Shown here: positions 44,328 through 53,628 of the stretch, one piece after another
How the letters are laid out: each line of letters opens with the position of its first letter
Position numbering within the stretch: the stretch's first letter is position 1
From: Lachnospiraceae bacterium
GTDB lineage: Bacteria; Bacillota; Clostridia; Lachnospirales; Lachnospiraceae
NCBI GenBank assembly: GCA_017465845.1
Contig: JAFTVH010000002.1
Span: 36,934-100,933 of the forward strand
Direction: 5' to 3'
Length of the DNA stretch: 64,000 nt
Program-made: the position numbers and the translations under genes
Notes under the pieces: model-generated
Seen by the model: the letters and a program-made list of their open reading frames with translations, nothing else
Told to the model about the DNA's origin: nothing
Databases searched by the model: none

Positions 44328-45695
44328 ATGGGGCATCAGGAAAGAGAAAACAACGCAGAATTGGAGCGTATCGACATTATAGAGTTTTTGCAGGAGTATG
44401 TTAAGAAGCTTTGCAGAATGTGGGTATGGCTGGTGATTTTCAGTCTGCTTGGTGCAGGACTGTTTTACGCAAGGGTACAAAGGCAATATGTTCCGGTCTA
44501 TACGGCATCGGCGACCTTTGCCATTAGTATTTGGGACAATCAACAGAGTAGTAGTTCCGCTTATTACGATAATGCCGCGGCAGAGCAGATGGCTACCACT
44601 TTTCCATATATTCTGACAAGTGGAGTATTGCGCAGACAGGTGGAGGCGGATGTTGGTGAATCAGTGGCTACCGGAAGTATCAAGGCAGTGGTAGCCAATA
44701 ATACGAATCTGCTGACATTATCCGTAACAAGCGTGGATCCGGAAAGCGCTTATGAGGTGCTTCAGTCTGTGATAAAAAATTATCCGTCCCTGTCAGAAGT
44801 TATTGTTGGCAGGGTGAATATGGCGCTTCTGGATGAAACCGGAATTCCCACAGTACCGGATAACCCAAGAAATTTTACGCGGCAGATTATAAAGGGAGCG
44901 CTTTGTGGTGTGATCCTGGTGGCTGGCTGGGCGGCACTGAAGCTTTTCACCAGAAGGACCATTCGTAAGGAATCGGATGTGCAGGAGCGGATGCATATCA
45001 AATGCTTCGGAGCAGTTCCTCAGATTACCGCCAAGAAGCGTTCCAATTCTCTCAAATGGCGCATTGTCCTTACAGAGCCGCGAATAGAAGGTGTCTTGCG
45101 GGAACCATTGCGCATCATACGTAACAAAGTAGAGCGGTACGTAAATGAGAGCGGAAAAAAAGTATTTTTGGTCACCAGCGCCCTTGCCGGTGAAGGAAAG
45201 AGTACGGTTGCAGTGAATCTGGCTCTGTCCCTGGCACAGGCAGGTCATAAGGTGGTTCTGATTGACTGCGACCTGCGTCACCCCTCGGGAAGGGAAATTC
45301 TTGGAATAAAAGATGGTAACGGACTGGGCGAAGTGCTCACAGGCAAAGCCGAGATCAATGACTGTATGCTTAGGGCTAATGAACTGGGTCTGGGTAAAGA
45401 TATGAATGTGATGATCATTCCGGGAGGAAAGCCTGTTGAAGGAGGATCCGAGCTGTTGGAATCCAAAAAAATGGGAGCTCTGGTGGAGATAGTGAAAAAG
45501 TGGGCAGACTATGTTATTCTTGACAGTGCTCCGGCAGGGCTTTTGACTGATGCCGTTGTATTGGCCCAGTATGCGGATGCTGCCATTTTCGTTGTGCGAA
45601 AGGACTATGCTAAGGTGGATTATATCATGGATGGTATGGAACAACTGGCGGAAAGCGGAATCTCCATCATTGGCGGCGTATTGAATGGAGTGTAA
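44328..45695 (+). CDS. Wzz/BY-kinase-type protein with intact kinase motifs and no tyrosine tail
   Basis: This 455-residue protein has the same layout as the preceding one: a Wzz domain with helices near residues 35-53 and 190-210, then a tyrosine kinase domain. Here Walker A is SALAGEGKST (284-293), Walker A' is the canonical LIDCDLRHP (311-319) and Walker B is YVILDSAPAG near residue 395. It ends SIIGGVLNGV with no tyrosine cluster. It should be the active kinase, acting on itself poorly and perhaps on its neighbour's tail. The two genes are three bases apart and most likely arose by duplication. Confidence 0.87.
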   Translation: MGHQERENNAELERIDIIEFLQEYVKKLCRMWVWLVIFSLLGAGLFYARVQRQYVPVYTASATFAISIWDNQQSSSSAYYDNAAAEQMATTFPYILTSGVLRRQVEADVGESVATGSIKAVVANNTNLLTLSVTSVDPESAYEVLQSVIKNYPSLSEVIVGRVNMALLDETGIPTVPDNPRNFTRQIIKGALCGVILVAGWAALKLFTRRTIRKESDVQERMHIKCFGAVPQITAKKRSNSLKWRIVLTEPRIEGVLREPLRIIRNKVERYVNESGKKVFLVTSALAGEGKSTVAVNLALSLAQAGHKVVLIDCDLRHPSGREILGIKDGNGLGEVLTGKAEINDCMLRANELGLGKDMNVMIIPGGKPVEGGSELLESKKMGALVEIVKKWADYVILDSAPAGLLTDAVVLAQYADAAIFVVRKDYAKVDYIMDGMEQLAESGISIIGGVLNGV

Positions 45696-45723
45696 GAAGA
45701 ATTGGCACAGTAAGGAAACAAGA

Positions 45724-46173
45724 GTGAAGAGAGTATTAGATACGACGGAGTATGTAACTGTTTTAAAAGAGCTGGTCAATGAAGGGAAAGAACTCAACGT
45801 GGTGGTCGCCGGTAACAGCATGTCACCATTTCTTGTTCATGAGCGGGATGTCATTTACTTCAAAAAGCCGGATAGAACGCTGAAACGTGGAGATATTGTT
45901 TTTTTTCAAAGAAAGAACGGTTTTTATGTAATGCATCGAATCTGGAAAAAGAAGCCGGAGGGATATTATATTGTTGGTGATGGTCAGTTTGAGATAGAAG
46001 GACCGGTGCAGGAAGAACAGATTTTTGCTTTGATCACAGGTGTGTGCAGAAAAGGAAAAGAGCTGGGACCGGGTAATCTCCGGTGGGAATTTTTTGAACA
46101 TATTTGGATTCGGATTGTTCCGTTTCGAAAATATTTGCTTAGATTTTATGGAAAGATTGTGAAGAGGAAATGA
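45724..46173 (+). CDS. S26/S24-type signal-peptidase-like protein
   Basis: This 149-residue protein has VVVAGNSMSPFL with the probable nucleophile Ser32, RGDIVFF, and YVMHRIW with His71, followed by VGDG. Serine plus histidine is the catalytic pair of the SipW-like signal peptidase group, as opposed to the serine-lysine pair. There is no N-terminal anchor helix. The GTG at 45724 (AAGGA upstream) is preferred over an ATG at 45685 that would overlap the preceding gene. It overlaps the start of an ABC exporter gene, so it may cut an exported peptide rather than serve general secretion. Confidence 0.75.
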   Translation: MKRVLDTTEYVTVLKELVNEGKELNVVVAGNSMSPFLVHERDVIYFKKPDRTLKRGDIVFFQRKNGFYVMHRIWKKKPEGYYIVGDGQFEIEGPVQEEQIFALITGVCRKGKELGPGNLRWEFFEHIWIRIVPFRKYLLRFYGKIVKRK

Positions 46174-47966
46174 AAGATAGGGATAAAAAAGAAGGGAACA
46201 AAAAAATCCTGTCATCGGAATCGTTGAATATCCTGATCAGTAAATGGAAAGACGGTACTTTTTATGAGATTCTGGATGACTGGAAGTGGATCTTTCATTA
46301 TAGTGCGAGATACAGAGCAGGGATTGTGCTGTATGTGTTCCTTGGGATTTTGAGCACATCTCTTTCTCTGATCAGCAGTGTAGCCGGTAAGTATATGATT
46401 GATATCATTGTAGGGTACAAGATATCGAAATTACCCGTTGTTGCTGTAATTATGGTAGGCGGAGCAGTAGTAAGTCTTGTACTTAACAGTGTAGTCAACA
46501 GAATAAGTGCAAAGTTAAACATATTAATAAATAATGATATTCAGGCGGATATTTTTGATAAGATTATAGATGCAGAATGGCTTGAAATCAGCAAATATTC
46601 CAATGGGGATATTTTAAACCGGTTTAATAGTGATGTTGGGACGGTCAGTGGGAATGCCATTACGTGGCTGCCCTCAATCATTATTACCGGATATAGTTTT
46701 GTAGCAAGCTTTGCTGTTATTTGGTATTATGATTGGATTATGGCGTTGATTGCTCTGGGGAGTACTCCCGTACTGTTGGTTTTATCCAGGGGGATTCTAC
46801 GAAAACAACGTGATTATAATCTCAAGATCCGTGAGATGGGTAGTCAGATGATGGCTTTTGAGGTGGAGACTTTTGGAAATTTTGATACCATTAAGTCCTT
46901 TGGAATTGCGCCGGATTATAGTCAGAAAATGCGCTCACAGCAGGAAAAATACAAGGATGTCAGCTTAAAATACAATATGTTCAGCATAAAAATAAATATT
47001 TTGATGTCTTGTATGGGCTATCTGGTGCAGTTTCTGGCATTTGGATATTGTTTGTTCCGTTTGTGGACAGGGGATATCACATATGGAACAATGACTTTAT
47101 TCTTACAGCAAAGAAGCAGCCTCTCTAGTGCGTTCCAAAATCTGATATCAGTTGCACCGGCATTTTTACTTAGCTCTGTAGCAGCCGGACGTATTCGGGA
47201 ACTTACAGAACTTTCTAAGGAAATACACATTCCGGTAAGTAATGAGGTGAAAGAGCTTGCAAATGAGGGAATGGAAGTACGTATGAAACGTGTTGCCTTT
47301 TCTTATACGGAAGATGCGGCTGTAGTGTATGATTCTTCCTTTAAGGTGCAGCCAGGTGAAATAGTTGCTTTTGTAGGCCCCTCAGGAGAAGGCAAGACTA
47401 CGGTGCTTCGTATGCTTCTGGGATTGATTCATCCGGAAAGAGGCGAGGTGTTTCTAAGAGGAAAAGATGGACAGCCCATACCGGTGAATGCTGAGACGAG
47501 ATGCTTTTTTGCCTATGTTCCCCAGGGAAATACAATTCTCTCCGGGACGATTGCAGATAATATGAGAATGGCTAAGCAGGATGCCACGGATGAAGAAATT
47601 ATAGAGGCCCTGAAGACGGCCTGCGCATGGGAGTTTGTGAATAAAATGCCGGGAACGATTGACAGCAGCGTGGGAGAACGTGGCCGTGGTCTGTCGGAAG
47701 GTCAGGCGCAGAGACTCGCAATTGCCAGAGCAATTCTACGAGATGCGCCGATCCTTCTTCTGGATGAAGCTACTTCAGCGTTGGATGTAGCTACGGAACG
47801 CAGGGTTCTTCAGAGTATCGTCAGCCGGGATCCAAATAAATCATGTATTGTTACGACCCACCGCCCCAGTGTTCTGAATATGTGCCACCGGGTGTACGAG
47901 GTAAGGGATTCCAGAATTACGGAATTGGATGAGGAAACGGCAAGCAAGCTTGCGATGGATTTTTAG
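46170..47966 (+). CDS. ABC transporter, fused permease and ATPase
   Basis: This 598-residue exporter has a charged N-terminal 45 residues, six membrane helices between about 50 and 330, and an ATPase domain with Walker A GPSGEGKTT (about 407-415), signature LSEGQAQRLAIARA near 508 and Walker B ILLLDEATSALD. It lacks an N-terminal C39 peptidase domain. Its ATG overlaps the stop of the S26-type peptidase gene (ATGA). The pairing of peptidase and exporter suggests secretion of a peptide, though a lipid or glycan substrate is also possible at this locus. Confidence 0.88.
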   Translation: MKDRDKKEGNKKILSSESLNILISKWKDGTFYEILDDWKWIFHYSARYRAGIVLYVFLGILSTSLSLISSVAGKYMIDIIVGYKISKLPVVAVIMVGGAVVSLVLNSVVNRISAKLNILINNDIQADIFDKIIDAEWLEISKYSNGDILNRFNSDVGTVSGNAITWLPSIIITGYSFVASFAVIWYYDWIMALIALGSTPVLLVLSRGILRKQRDYNLKIREMGSQMMAFEVETFGNFDTIKSFGIAPDYSQKMRSQQEKYKDVSLKYNMFSIKINILMSCMGYLVQFLAFGYCLFRLWTGDITYGTMTLFLQQRSSLSSAFQNLISVAPAFLLSSVAAGRIRELTELSKEIHIPVSNEVKELANEGMEVRMKRVAFSYTEDAAVVYDSSFKVQPGEIVAFVGPSGEGKTTVLRMLLGLIHPERGEVFLRGKDGQPIPVNAETRCFFAYVPQGNTILSGTIADNMRMAKQDATDEEIIEALKTACAWEFVNKMPGTIDSSVGERGRGLSEGQAQRLAIARAILRDAPILLLDEATSALDVATERRVLQSIVSRDPNKSCIVTTHRPSVLNMCHRVYEVRDSRITELDEETASKLAMDF

Positions 47967-47982
47967 TGTAAGGGATGATGCG

Positions 47983-48735
47983 ATGACAGATATACATGCA
48001 CATATACTTCCGGGGATTGACGATGGTGCTGCGGATATATATGACACACTGGAAATGGCAGAAATTGCCGCCAGAAGCGGGATAAGAGCAATTATTGCCA
48101 CGCCGCATTGTAATATCCCCGGTTATTATGATAATTATTTTAGCAATCACTACAAGGAAGTATTTGTAAATACTCATCGGGCAATCGAAAGGGAGAAGAT
48201 ACCGGTTAAGTTATATCCGGGAATGGAGGTCTTTGCAACGGAAGATCTTCCCAGACTTTATCAGAACGGGGATATTATCACGTTATCCCACAGTAAATAT
48301 CTGCTGGTGGAATTTGCCGTTACAGAAGAACCCCTGTTTGCAGTACGAATCCTTGATCAGTTAAAAGAACTGGGGGTAAAACCGGTGGTCGCCCATGCGG
48401 AAAGGTATGAGTTTGTTCAGGACAATCCCCAGATTGTTTATCAATGGAGAAAAAAAGGATATGTCATTCAGGCTAATAAAGGAAGCTTTCTGGGGCGTTT
48501 CGGAAAAGATGCCCGGGAAACGGTATACCAACTGCTGGATCATAATCTGATTTCGATTGTGGCCAGTGATGCGCACAGTCCAAAATATAGAACTCCCTAT
48601 CTGCTGGAGGCCTATGACATATTGCACGAGGAATGTGCCAAAGAGTACAGAGATGTTCTGTTTTATCAAAATCCGGCCAGGATATGCAAAAATAAGCCGA
48701 TTCTGATGCCGGAGCCGGTTTCTTTTGAAGAATGA
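47983..48735 (+). CDS. cpsB: CpsB/YwqE-type tyrosine-protein phosphatase (PHP family)
   Basis: This 250-residue enzyme has TDIHAHILPGIDDGA, ATPHCNIPGYY, YPGMEVFA, VVAHAERYEFVQ and VASDAHSP, the metal-binding histidine and aspartate motifs of PHP phosphatases that dephosphorylate BY-kinases. The ATG at 47983 follows AAGGG. It would reset the tyrosine-phosphorylated tail of the kinase pair upstream and so cycle polymer export and chain length. Confidence 0.92.
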   Translation: MTDIHAHILPGIDDGAADIYDTLEMAEIAARSGIRAIIATPHCNIPGYYDNYFSNHYKEVFVNTHRAIEREKIPVKLYPGMEVFATEDLPRLYQNGDIITLSHSKYLLVEFAVTEEPLFAVRILDQLKELGVKPVVAHAERYEFVQDNPQIVYQWRKKGYVIQANKGSFLGRFGKDARETVYQLLDHNLISIVASDAHSPKYRTPYLLEAYDILHEECAKEYRDVLFYQNPARICKNKPILMPEPVSFEE

Positions 48736-48777
48736 ATTTGGGGGAATGAATCTGAAAGCGGAAGTAAGGAGTGAAAA

Positions 48778-50280
48778 ATGAGTATGAAAAGCAAGAAAGT
48801 ATTTCAATGGAAATACGTTGTCTGGGGAATTTCAGCATTGCAGTGTATTGTTTCTGCTATTTTAGGTTGGCGATTGATTTCCATGGGGATGTTGCCGGAT
48901 GCTTATATGGTGGTTTATGTATTGTTAGTCCTGGGTTTGGACGGTCTGACAATCTTGATGGCCGGAAAGAAAGTGCCTGCGTTCTTACTGTGCATTATTT
49001 GTATCCTGGTTTCCTGTGTGATGGGCTATGGCGTATATGCCTTGAATCAGGTCAATACTACGGTTGAAAATGTTACCCGACCTCAGGAGGAAGTGAAGTC
49101 GGAAATGGCAATTCTGGTTATGGCGAATAGTGAGGCTAAGGAGATTACAGACTTATCTCAGTTTCATATCGGTTATGTGACGGAAGAAACGACTACCGGC
49201 GCGAAACAGGTAATGGAGGAAATTCATCAGTACGTTGGAGGCGATGTTACCTATCTGGAATATTCCAATGTACTTGATATGGTAGATGCTCTTTATGATG
49301 GTACGGTTAGTGCCATTATTCTTGATACAGCATTTGTGGATATGATTCAGGAAATGGATGGTTACACAGACTTTTTGACAGAGACAAAAGTTATTCATTC
49401 ATTTCAAGTGGTGGACTATATTAAAATTGTGAAGAAAGAAGAACCTGCTGCAGAAACAGAACCTAACGATGAGGCGGCTGTGGATACAGAAACAAATAAG
49501 CGAGATAAATCGAAGCAATTTATAGTGTATATCAGCGGAATCGATACCGAGGGTGATGTCAGCAAAAAGAGCAGAAGTGATGTGAATATCCTTGCAATTG
49601 TAAATACAGAGACAAGACAGGTACAGCTGATCAATACGCCGCGTGATTATTTTGTTGAGCTGCCCAATAGTAAAGGGGTTAAGGATAAGCTGACACATGC
49701 AGGAATTTATGGAATCGAAAGTTCCATTGGTGCACTGGAGATGCTGTATGACATTGATGTGGATTATTATGTGCGAATGAATTTCAGCGGTTTTGAGAAA
49801 ATTATTGATGCTGTTGGTGGAATTGATGTATATTCGGAGTGCGAATTTCATGTAGGTACTAAATATAAATATGTAGAAGGAATGAATCATTTGAATGGAG
49901 ACCAGGCATTGATGTTCGCCAGAATAAGAGAGGTGTTCTCGGATGGCGATGTGCAGCGTGGCAGGAATCAGATGGCTGTAATCACGGGTATGATAAAGAA
50001 GGTCGTGTCTTCAGATATTTTAGCAGGTTATACTGAGGTATTGGATGCTGTCAGCTCTTCGTTCCAGACCAATATGAGTTCGGAAGAAATTTATGCATTG
50101 GTAAAAACGCAGTTATCCGATCCGGCACCATGGACGGTTGGTTCTTATACTGTGGCAGGTTCCGGCGCTTCCAGTACTACATTTTCCATGCCTAACAGGA
50201 AGGCATATGTTATGATACCGAATGAGAACATGGTAGAAACGGCTAAGGAATTGATACAGGCGGTATTTTCTGAGGAATAA
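48778..50280 (+). CDS. LytR-CpsA-Psr (LCP) family glycopolymer ligase
   Basis: This 500-residue protein has three N-terminal membrane helices within residues 10-90, an extracellular accessory region (about 105-215, with a solute-binding-like HIGYVTEETTTGAKQ), an acidic linker and the LCP catalytic domain (about 245-430). The latter has SRSDVNILAIVN, INTPRDYFVEL, GGIDVYSE and FARIREVFSDGDVQRG with the conserved arginines and aspartates. LCP proteins move a glycopolymer from its lipid carrier to peptidoglycan. It closes the plus-strand export block. Confidence 0.92.
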   Translation: MSMKSKKVFQWKYVVWGISALQCIVSAILGWRLISMGMLPDAYMVVYVLLVLGLDGLTILMAGKKVPAFLLCIICILVSCVMGYGVYALNQVNTTVENVTRPQEEVKSEMAILVMANSEAKEITDLSQFHIGYVTEETTTGAKQVMEEIHQYVGGDVTYLEYSNVLDMVDALYDGTVSAIILDTAFVDMIQEMDGYTDFLTETKVIHSFQVVDYIKIVKKEEPAAETEPNDEAAVDTETNKRDKSKQFIVYISGIDTEGDVSKKSRSDVNILAIVNTETRQVQLINTPRDYFVELPNSKGVKDKLTHAGIYGIESSIGALEMLYDIDVDYYVRMNFSGFEKIIDAVGGIDVYSECEFHVGTKYKYVEGMNHLNGDQALMFARIREVFSDGDVQRGRNQMAVITGMIKKVVSSDILAGYTEVLDAVSSSFQTNMSSEEIYALVKTQLSDPAPWTVGSYTVAGSGASSTTFSMPNRKAYVMIPNENMVETAKELIQAVFSEE

Positions 50281-50308
50281 TTGAAAAAGTTAAAACATTT
50301 GTATAAAT

Positions 50309-50352
50309 CAGCCCTGCAAACTGTCTTCAGTAAAAGTCAGTCTGCAGGGCTG
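50309..50352. terminator. Bidirectional terminator between convergent genes
   Basis: A 15-bp stem with one mismatch (CAGCCCTGCAAACTG with CAGTCTGCAGGGCTG) and a 14-base loop sits between the end of the LCP gene and the end of the minus-strand SGNH-like gene. T-rich stretches follow on both strands. Confidence 0.75.
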
Positions 50353-50366
50353 TCCTTGTCTATATC

Positions 50367-51506
50367 TTATTCAGCCTCATCATAATAAGTCAAAGCATAC
50401 ACAAATCGTTCTGCAACTTTCCTGCGTCCCTCTACATTAAGGTGGATATTATCCGTCAGGTATTCTTTCGCGTTGTCCTCAGTAATCGTTCCATAGATGT
50501 TATCGATAAAAGTAACTTCTCTGTCATAAGAATATCCAAACTGTTTGATGACGTAAGTAGAAAGGACATCCTGATCATTATATCTGACCTGATCGCTGCT
50601 CACATACTCACCTTCATCATTGATCGCAAAAGCGTACGTAGGTGACATGACAATGATTCGGATGTGTGGGTAAAATTCCTGGATCAAATCAATTCCCGCA
50701 CACATATTACCGGTGAATGTCTGAATGTCAGTATCGTTCTCGTCGCGGTACATACCGTGACCGGCAAGATAATCGCTTCCGTCGTACATCAGTACGATGA
50801 CATCGACTGTGTTGAAATCGATATTCATCAATGTCTCGTAAGATTCAAGGCCATCAGCCGGCAGCTGTCCTTCCAGTTCATCGAAGATCCACTCATACAG
50901 ATAATCATTATTGCGCAGACAAAAAGCCGTGGTGAGCCAGTAAAAATTAAAGGCATCTTTATGAGCAGTTTCGATGGCAAGTGTAGGATTCTCGGCTGCC
51001 AGAAAAGAATCACCTACCGAACAGTTATAGACAGTAGCGCCCGTCATCTCCTCAATCATATTCAACAGGTTGTTTTCGGAGTCTCTGTCATCTGCAAATG
51101 GGGAATTGCCGAAAGCTACAATAGTCGTCTGACCATCATCGACAACTTCAACGCCGTCTTTGGGAATCAGCGGCAGTATATGATCCAGTACTTCTAAGTC
51201 TTTATTGCCTTCGTAATCGGACAGATTTTGTACATTACCGAAATTACGGATGCGGTTGACGGCAAGGAAGACGATCAGCACAAGGATAGCTGCGAAACCG
51301 ATGTGAATCAGAAATGACAGCTGTGGACGCTGCTTTCCCGATTCCTCCTCATCTTCCTCCTCGCAATCCGGGGCTTCTTCTTTCCGGTCAGGGACGGCTC
51401 CTTCGTTCCAGGTTTCAAAGGAATCCTTGTCCAAATCAATAATATCCAGGTCCGGGATATTGCGTGTGTTGTGTTTTGTATTATCTGGATTATTCGTTTG
51501 TTTCAT
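50367..51506 (-). CDS. Membrane-anchored SGNH-like hydrolase
   Basis: This 379-residue protein has an acidic cytoplasmic 60-residue head, one membrane helix at about 66-84 and an extracellular domain. TIVAFGNSPFADDRDSENN near residue 130 and DNIHLNVEGRRKVAERF near the C terminus resemble blocks I and V of SGNH/GDSL esterases, with the Ser135 nucleophile and the Asp-His pair. Such enzymes remove or transfer acyl groups on surface glycans. It runs opposite to the export genes and converges on the LCP gene. Confidence 0.65.
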   Translation of the reverse strand: MKQTNNPDNTKHNTRNIPDLDIIDLDKDSFETWNEGAVPDRKEEAPDCEEEDEEESGKQRPQLSFLIHIGFAAILVLIVFLAVNRIRNFGNVQNLSDYEGNKDLEVLDHILPLIPKDGVEVVDDGQTTIVAFGNSPFADDRDSENNLLNMIEEMTGATVYNCSVGDSFLAAENPTLAIETAHKDAFNFYWLTTAFCLRNNDYLYEWIFDELEGQLPADGLESYETLMNIDFNTVDVIVLMYDGSDYLAGHGMYRDENDTDIQTFTGNMCAGIDLIQEFYPHIRIIVMSPTYAFAINDEGEYVSSDQVRYNDQDVLSTYVIKQFGYSYDREVTFIDNIYGTITEDNAKEYLTDNIHLNVEGRRKVAERFVYALTYYDEAE

Positions 51507-51653
51507 TAATGTCCTCGCTATAATTTTTGAGTAATTGGTAAACTATAATTATTTTACTATTATATGACCGCGTTGTCCAGAATATTAGAAAGATTTAAGA
51601 AATTTCGATTGCATTTCTTGTTGCCTGAACTGTTACCATTTCTTAAACCGGCG

Positions 51654-52757
51654 TTATCCCTCATAATGTTCCCCTGCATACTTCTTCAGCGCCTGCCTAT
51701 AAGCCCGGTTCATCCGGCAGGCATATTCCGGCTTACCGTCGAAACGCCCGGTCTCTGTAAAGGTAACGGCTGCGCAGTTCATACAGCTGTTGCGTTCTTC
51801 ACATCCCGTACAGTCAGGACAAAGGCGGATTGCAGAGGTTTCTTCTTTTAATATCTGCCAGGTGGTCAGGAAACCATTCTCAAATGGACGAACTACCGGT
51901 TCACTTAACATACCGCACGGAACCATACGCCCATCCCAGGTTATCCAGAACTGTGACTTGGCGGCCATACACTGAATCGGATCCCCTAAGTCCAATTTAC
52001 AACTGCTAAGCGGTCGTTCAAGATTTGCGGCACGTTTTCGAATCACTTCTATCCCCTCACGGTAAAGAACATCCTTGACCGAAAGCTCGCCGGCTTCTTC
52101 CGGTGAGAGCCTGGAAAATCCCTTACACTCACAGCGCCTTGCAGGCGGGAAGCAATAGGTTGTCATACGAAGCTCCAGATCTCTTGCAGGAGCAAATTCT
52201 TCAAAAAGTTCCCAACGGTTCAGATTATCCGGTATCATCGTGCAGTTCAGGTGTACAAGTATCCCTTCGCTGCGAAACCACTGCAGCGCATCCAACATCC
52301 GGTCATACGCCTCCGGGCTGCCGCACAGGGCTGCGTAGTCTTCGCTGCAGACACCATAGAGCGTAATATTTACCTGTGCCGGGGGCAGACGGTGGAACAA
52401 TTCCTTAAGTTCGGGACTAAGAAGAGTACCGTTTGTATTGATACTGATGGACAGGCCCATCTGTGCCAATCCTTCATAAATCATCGGAAAATCAGACCGT
52501 AGCATCGGCTCACCGCCGGTAAGCAGTAAAAAGGTCATGCCGGCATCTGTGGCTTCTCTTGCCAGGGCCAGCCATTCTTCTGCAGTCTGTTCCCGTCCTA
52601 TCGGTGCCATCTGTTCCGGGGTCAGACGGACATAACACATTGTGCAGCGCAGATTGCACCTGGGCGTTAGTTCAAAGGTGCCGCTGACCGGAACACCTGC
52701 AGCAGCTCCTTTTTGTGTTAATGCGCGGCGAATCTGAGCACTTGCTTCCCATGCCAT
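51654..52757 (-). CDS. Radical SAM/SPASM RiPP maturase-like enzyme
   Basis: This 367-residue protein has the radical SAM cluster motif CNLRCTMC (Cys34, 38, 41), LLTGGEPML, and a cysteine-rich SPASM end (CGML, CPDCTGCEERNSC and a final CRM) that would hold extra iron-sulfur clusters. This layout is common in enzymes that make crosslinks or other changes in ribosomal peptides. The ATG at 52757 is used: AAGGAGGC lies just before it and it follows the kinase gene stop by one base. With the PqqD-like protein, precursor and kinase upstream it forms a complete small operon. Confidence 0.88.
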   Translation of the reverse strand: MAWEASAQIRRALTQKGAAAGVPVSGTFELTPRCNLRCTMCYVRLTPEQMAPIGREQTAEEWLALAREATDAGMTFLLLTGGEPMLRSDFPMIYEGLAQMGLSISINTNGTLLSPELKELFHRLPPAQVNITLYGVCSEDYAALCGSPEAYDRMLDALQWFRSEGILVHLNCTMIPDNLNRWELFEEFAPARDLELRMTTYCFPPARRCECKGFSRLSPEEAGELSVKDVLYREGIEVIRKRAANLERPLSSCKLDLGDPIQCMAAKSQFWITWDGRMVPCGMLSEPVVRPFENGFLTTWQILKEETSAIRLCPDCTGCEERNSCMNCAAVTFTETGRFDGKPEYACRMNRAYRQALKKYAGEHYEG

Positions 52758-52758
52758 A

Positions 52759-53628
52759 TCAAATGCCTCCTTCAAATAATGTATGATAAGCCAGCCTGAC
52801 TGCTTCTTCGTCCGGCCGGCACGATAATTCATAAACAGGTATCTGTTCCATAAGTTCTGCAATCATATTGCTAAGCTTTGACACAAAGTCGGAATTCCAT
52901 GTGTTTACAATGGACTGATTGAACAGACGCCCAAAACCCTCGGCGCCTACTCTTCGAATAGAGTTTTCCTCAGCCTGTTTCAAAAGAAAAATACCTTTTA
53001 ACGGAGCCTTCTCCCTGCGGTAGATTTTGGAAGTACCTGCCCATGGAGAGCCGCAGCCGTAGAAACCATCCGGCATTTTGCGGATAATACAGCGGTCACC
53101 GTTTAAAATGTCAGCTTCTAAATGTTGCTGCCAAAGAGAGGCCTGGGTAGATTTCCCGATGCCGGAGGGACCTGAAAATAGTACGGCCTGCCCATTCAGC
53201 TGAACCAGAGAACTGTGCAAAAGAAAGGCATTGTGGCGCATCAGAACTTCTTCGATGCCGATTAAGTGCAGAAGATGAAGCTCACCGGAGTAAAAATCCC
53301 AGCGGGAGGCAGGGTAGTATAGAACATTCTTACCATCCGGACACAAAAAACAAGCCACCTGGCATCTATCTTCCGCTGTTAAAGCGGAATAGACGCGCAG
53401 CCAACTCTCTTTATAGGGATATATTCTCATACCGTTACAACTTGCAGCAGGTTCCTGCCCTAAAGGTAACGGTGTCTTCAGTAATTGGACTTTGTATTCT
53501 ACATCCGGAAAAGATACATCTTCACAGAGAAATGGTGTAATCTCTGACGGAAGATATACGGGATTCGGAAAGTTAAAACGTACAGTAAGTCCGGCAAAGG
53601 TTATTGCGGCAAAAGATTTTTGTGACAT
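52759..53628 (-). CDS. HprK-like kinase of the RiPP operon
   Basis: This 289-residue protein has LLHSSLVQLNGQAVLFSGPS followed by GIGKST (Walker A at 153-161), and NGDRC near 176-180, the core of the HPr kinase family, but lacks the full HprK C-terminal signature. Short HprK homologues of this kind occur in RiPP clusters; in lasso clusters such as paeninodin they phosphorylate a C-terminal serine. Its start overlaps the precursor stop (TAATG), so the two are translationally coupled. The precursor ends in two serines, which makes a similar reaction plausible here. Confidence 0.78.
   Translation of the reverse strand: MSQKSFAAITFAGLTVRFNFPNPVYLPSEITPFLCEDVSFPDVEYKVQLLKTPLPLGQEPAASCNGMRIYPYKESWLRVYSALTAEDRCQVACFLCPDGKNVLYYPASRWDFYSGELHLLHLIGIEEVLMRHNAFLLHSSLVQLNGQAVLFSGPSGIGKSTQASLWQQHLEADILNGDRCIIRKMPDGFYGCGSPWAGTSKIYRREKAPLKGIFLLKQAEENSIRRVGAEGFGRLFNQSIVNTWNSDFVSKLSNMIAELMEQIPVYELSCRPDEEAVRLAYHTLFEGGI

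Noticed and set aside
44793-45821. Minus-strand open frame of 342 codons
   Set aside because: It is antisense to the intact BY-kinase gene and shows no recognisable motif or signal.
51597-51619. Terminator of the RiPP operon
   Set aside because: AAGAAAT and ATTTCTT form only a weak seven-base AT stem without a clear T-tract; the real end of the transcript is not evident.
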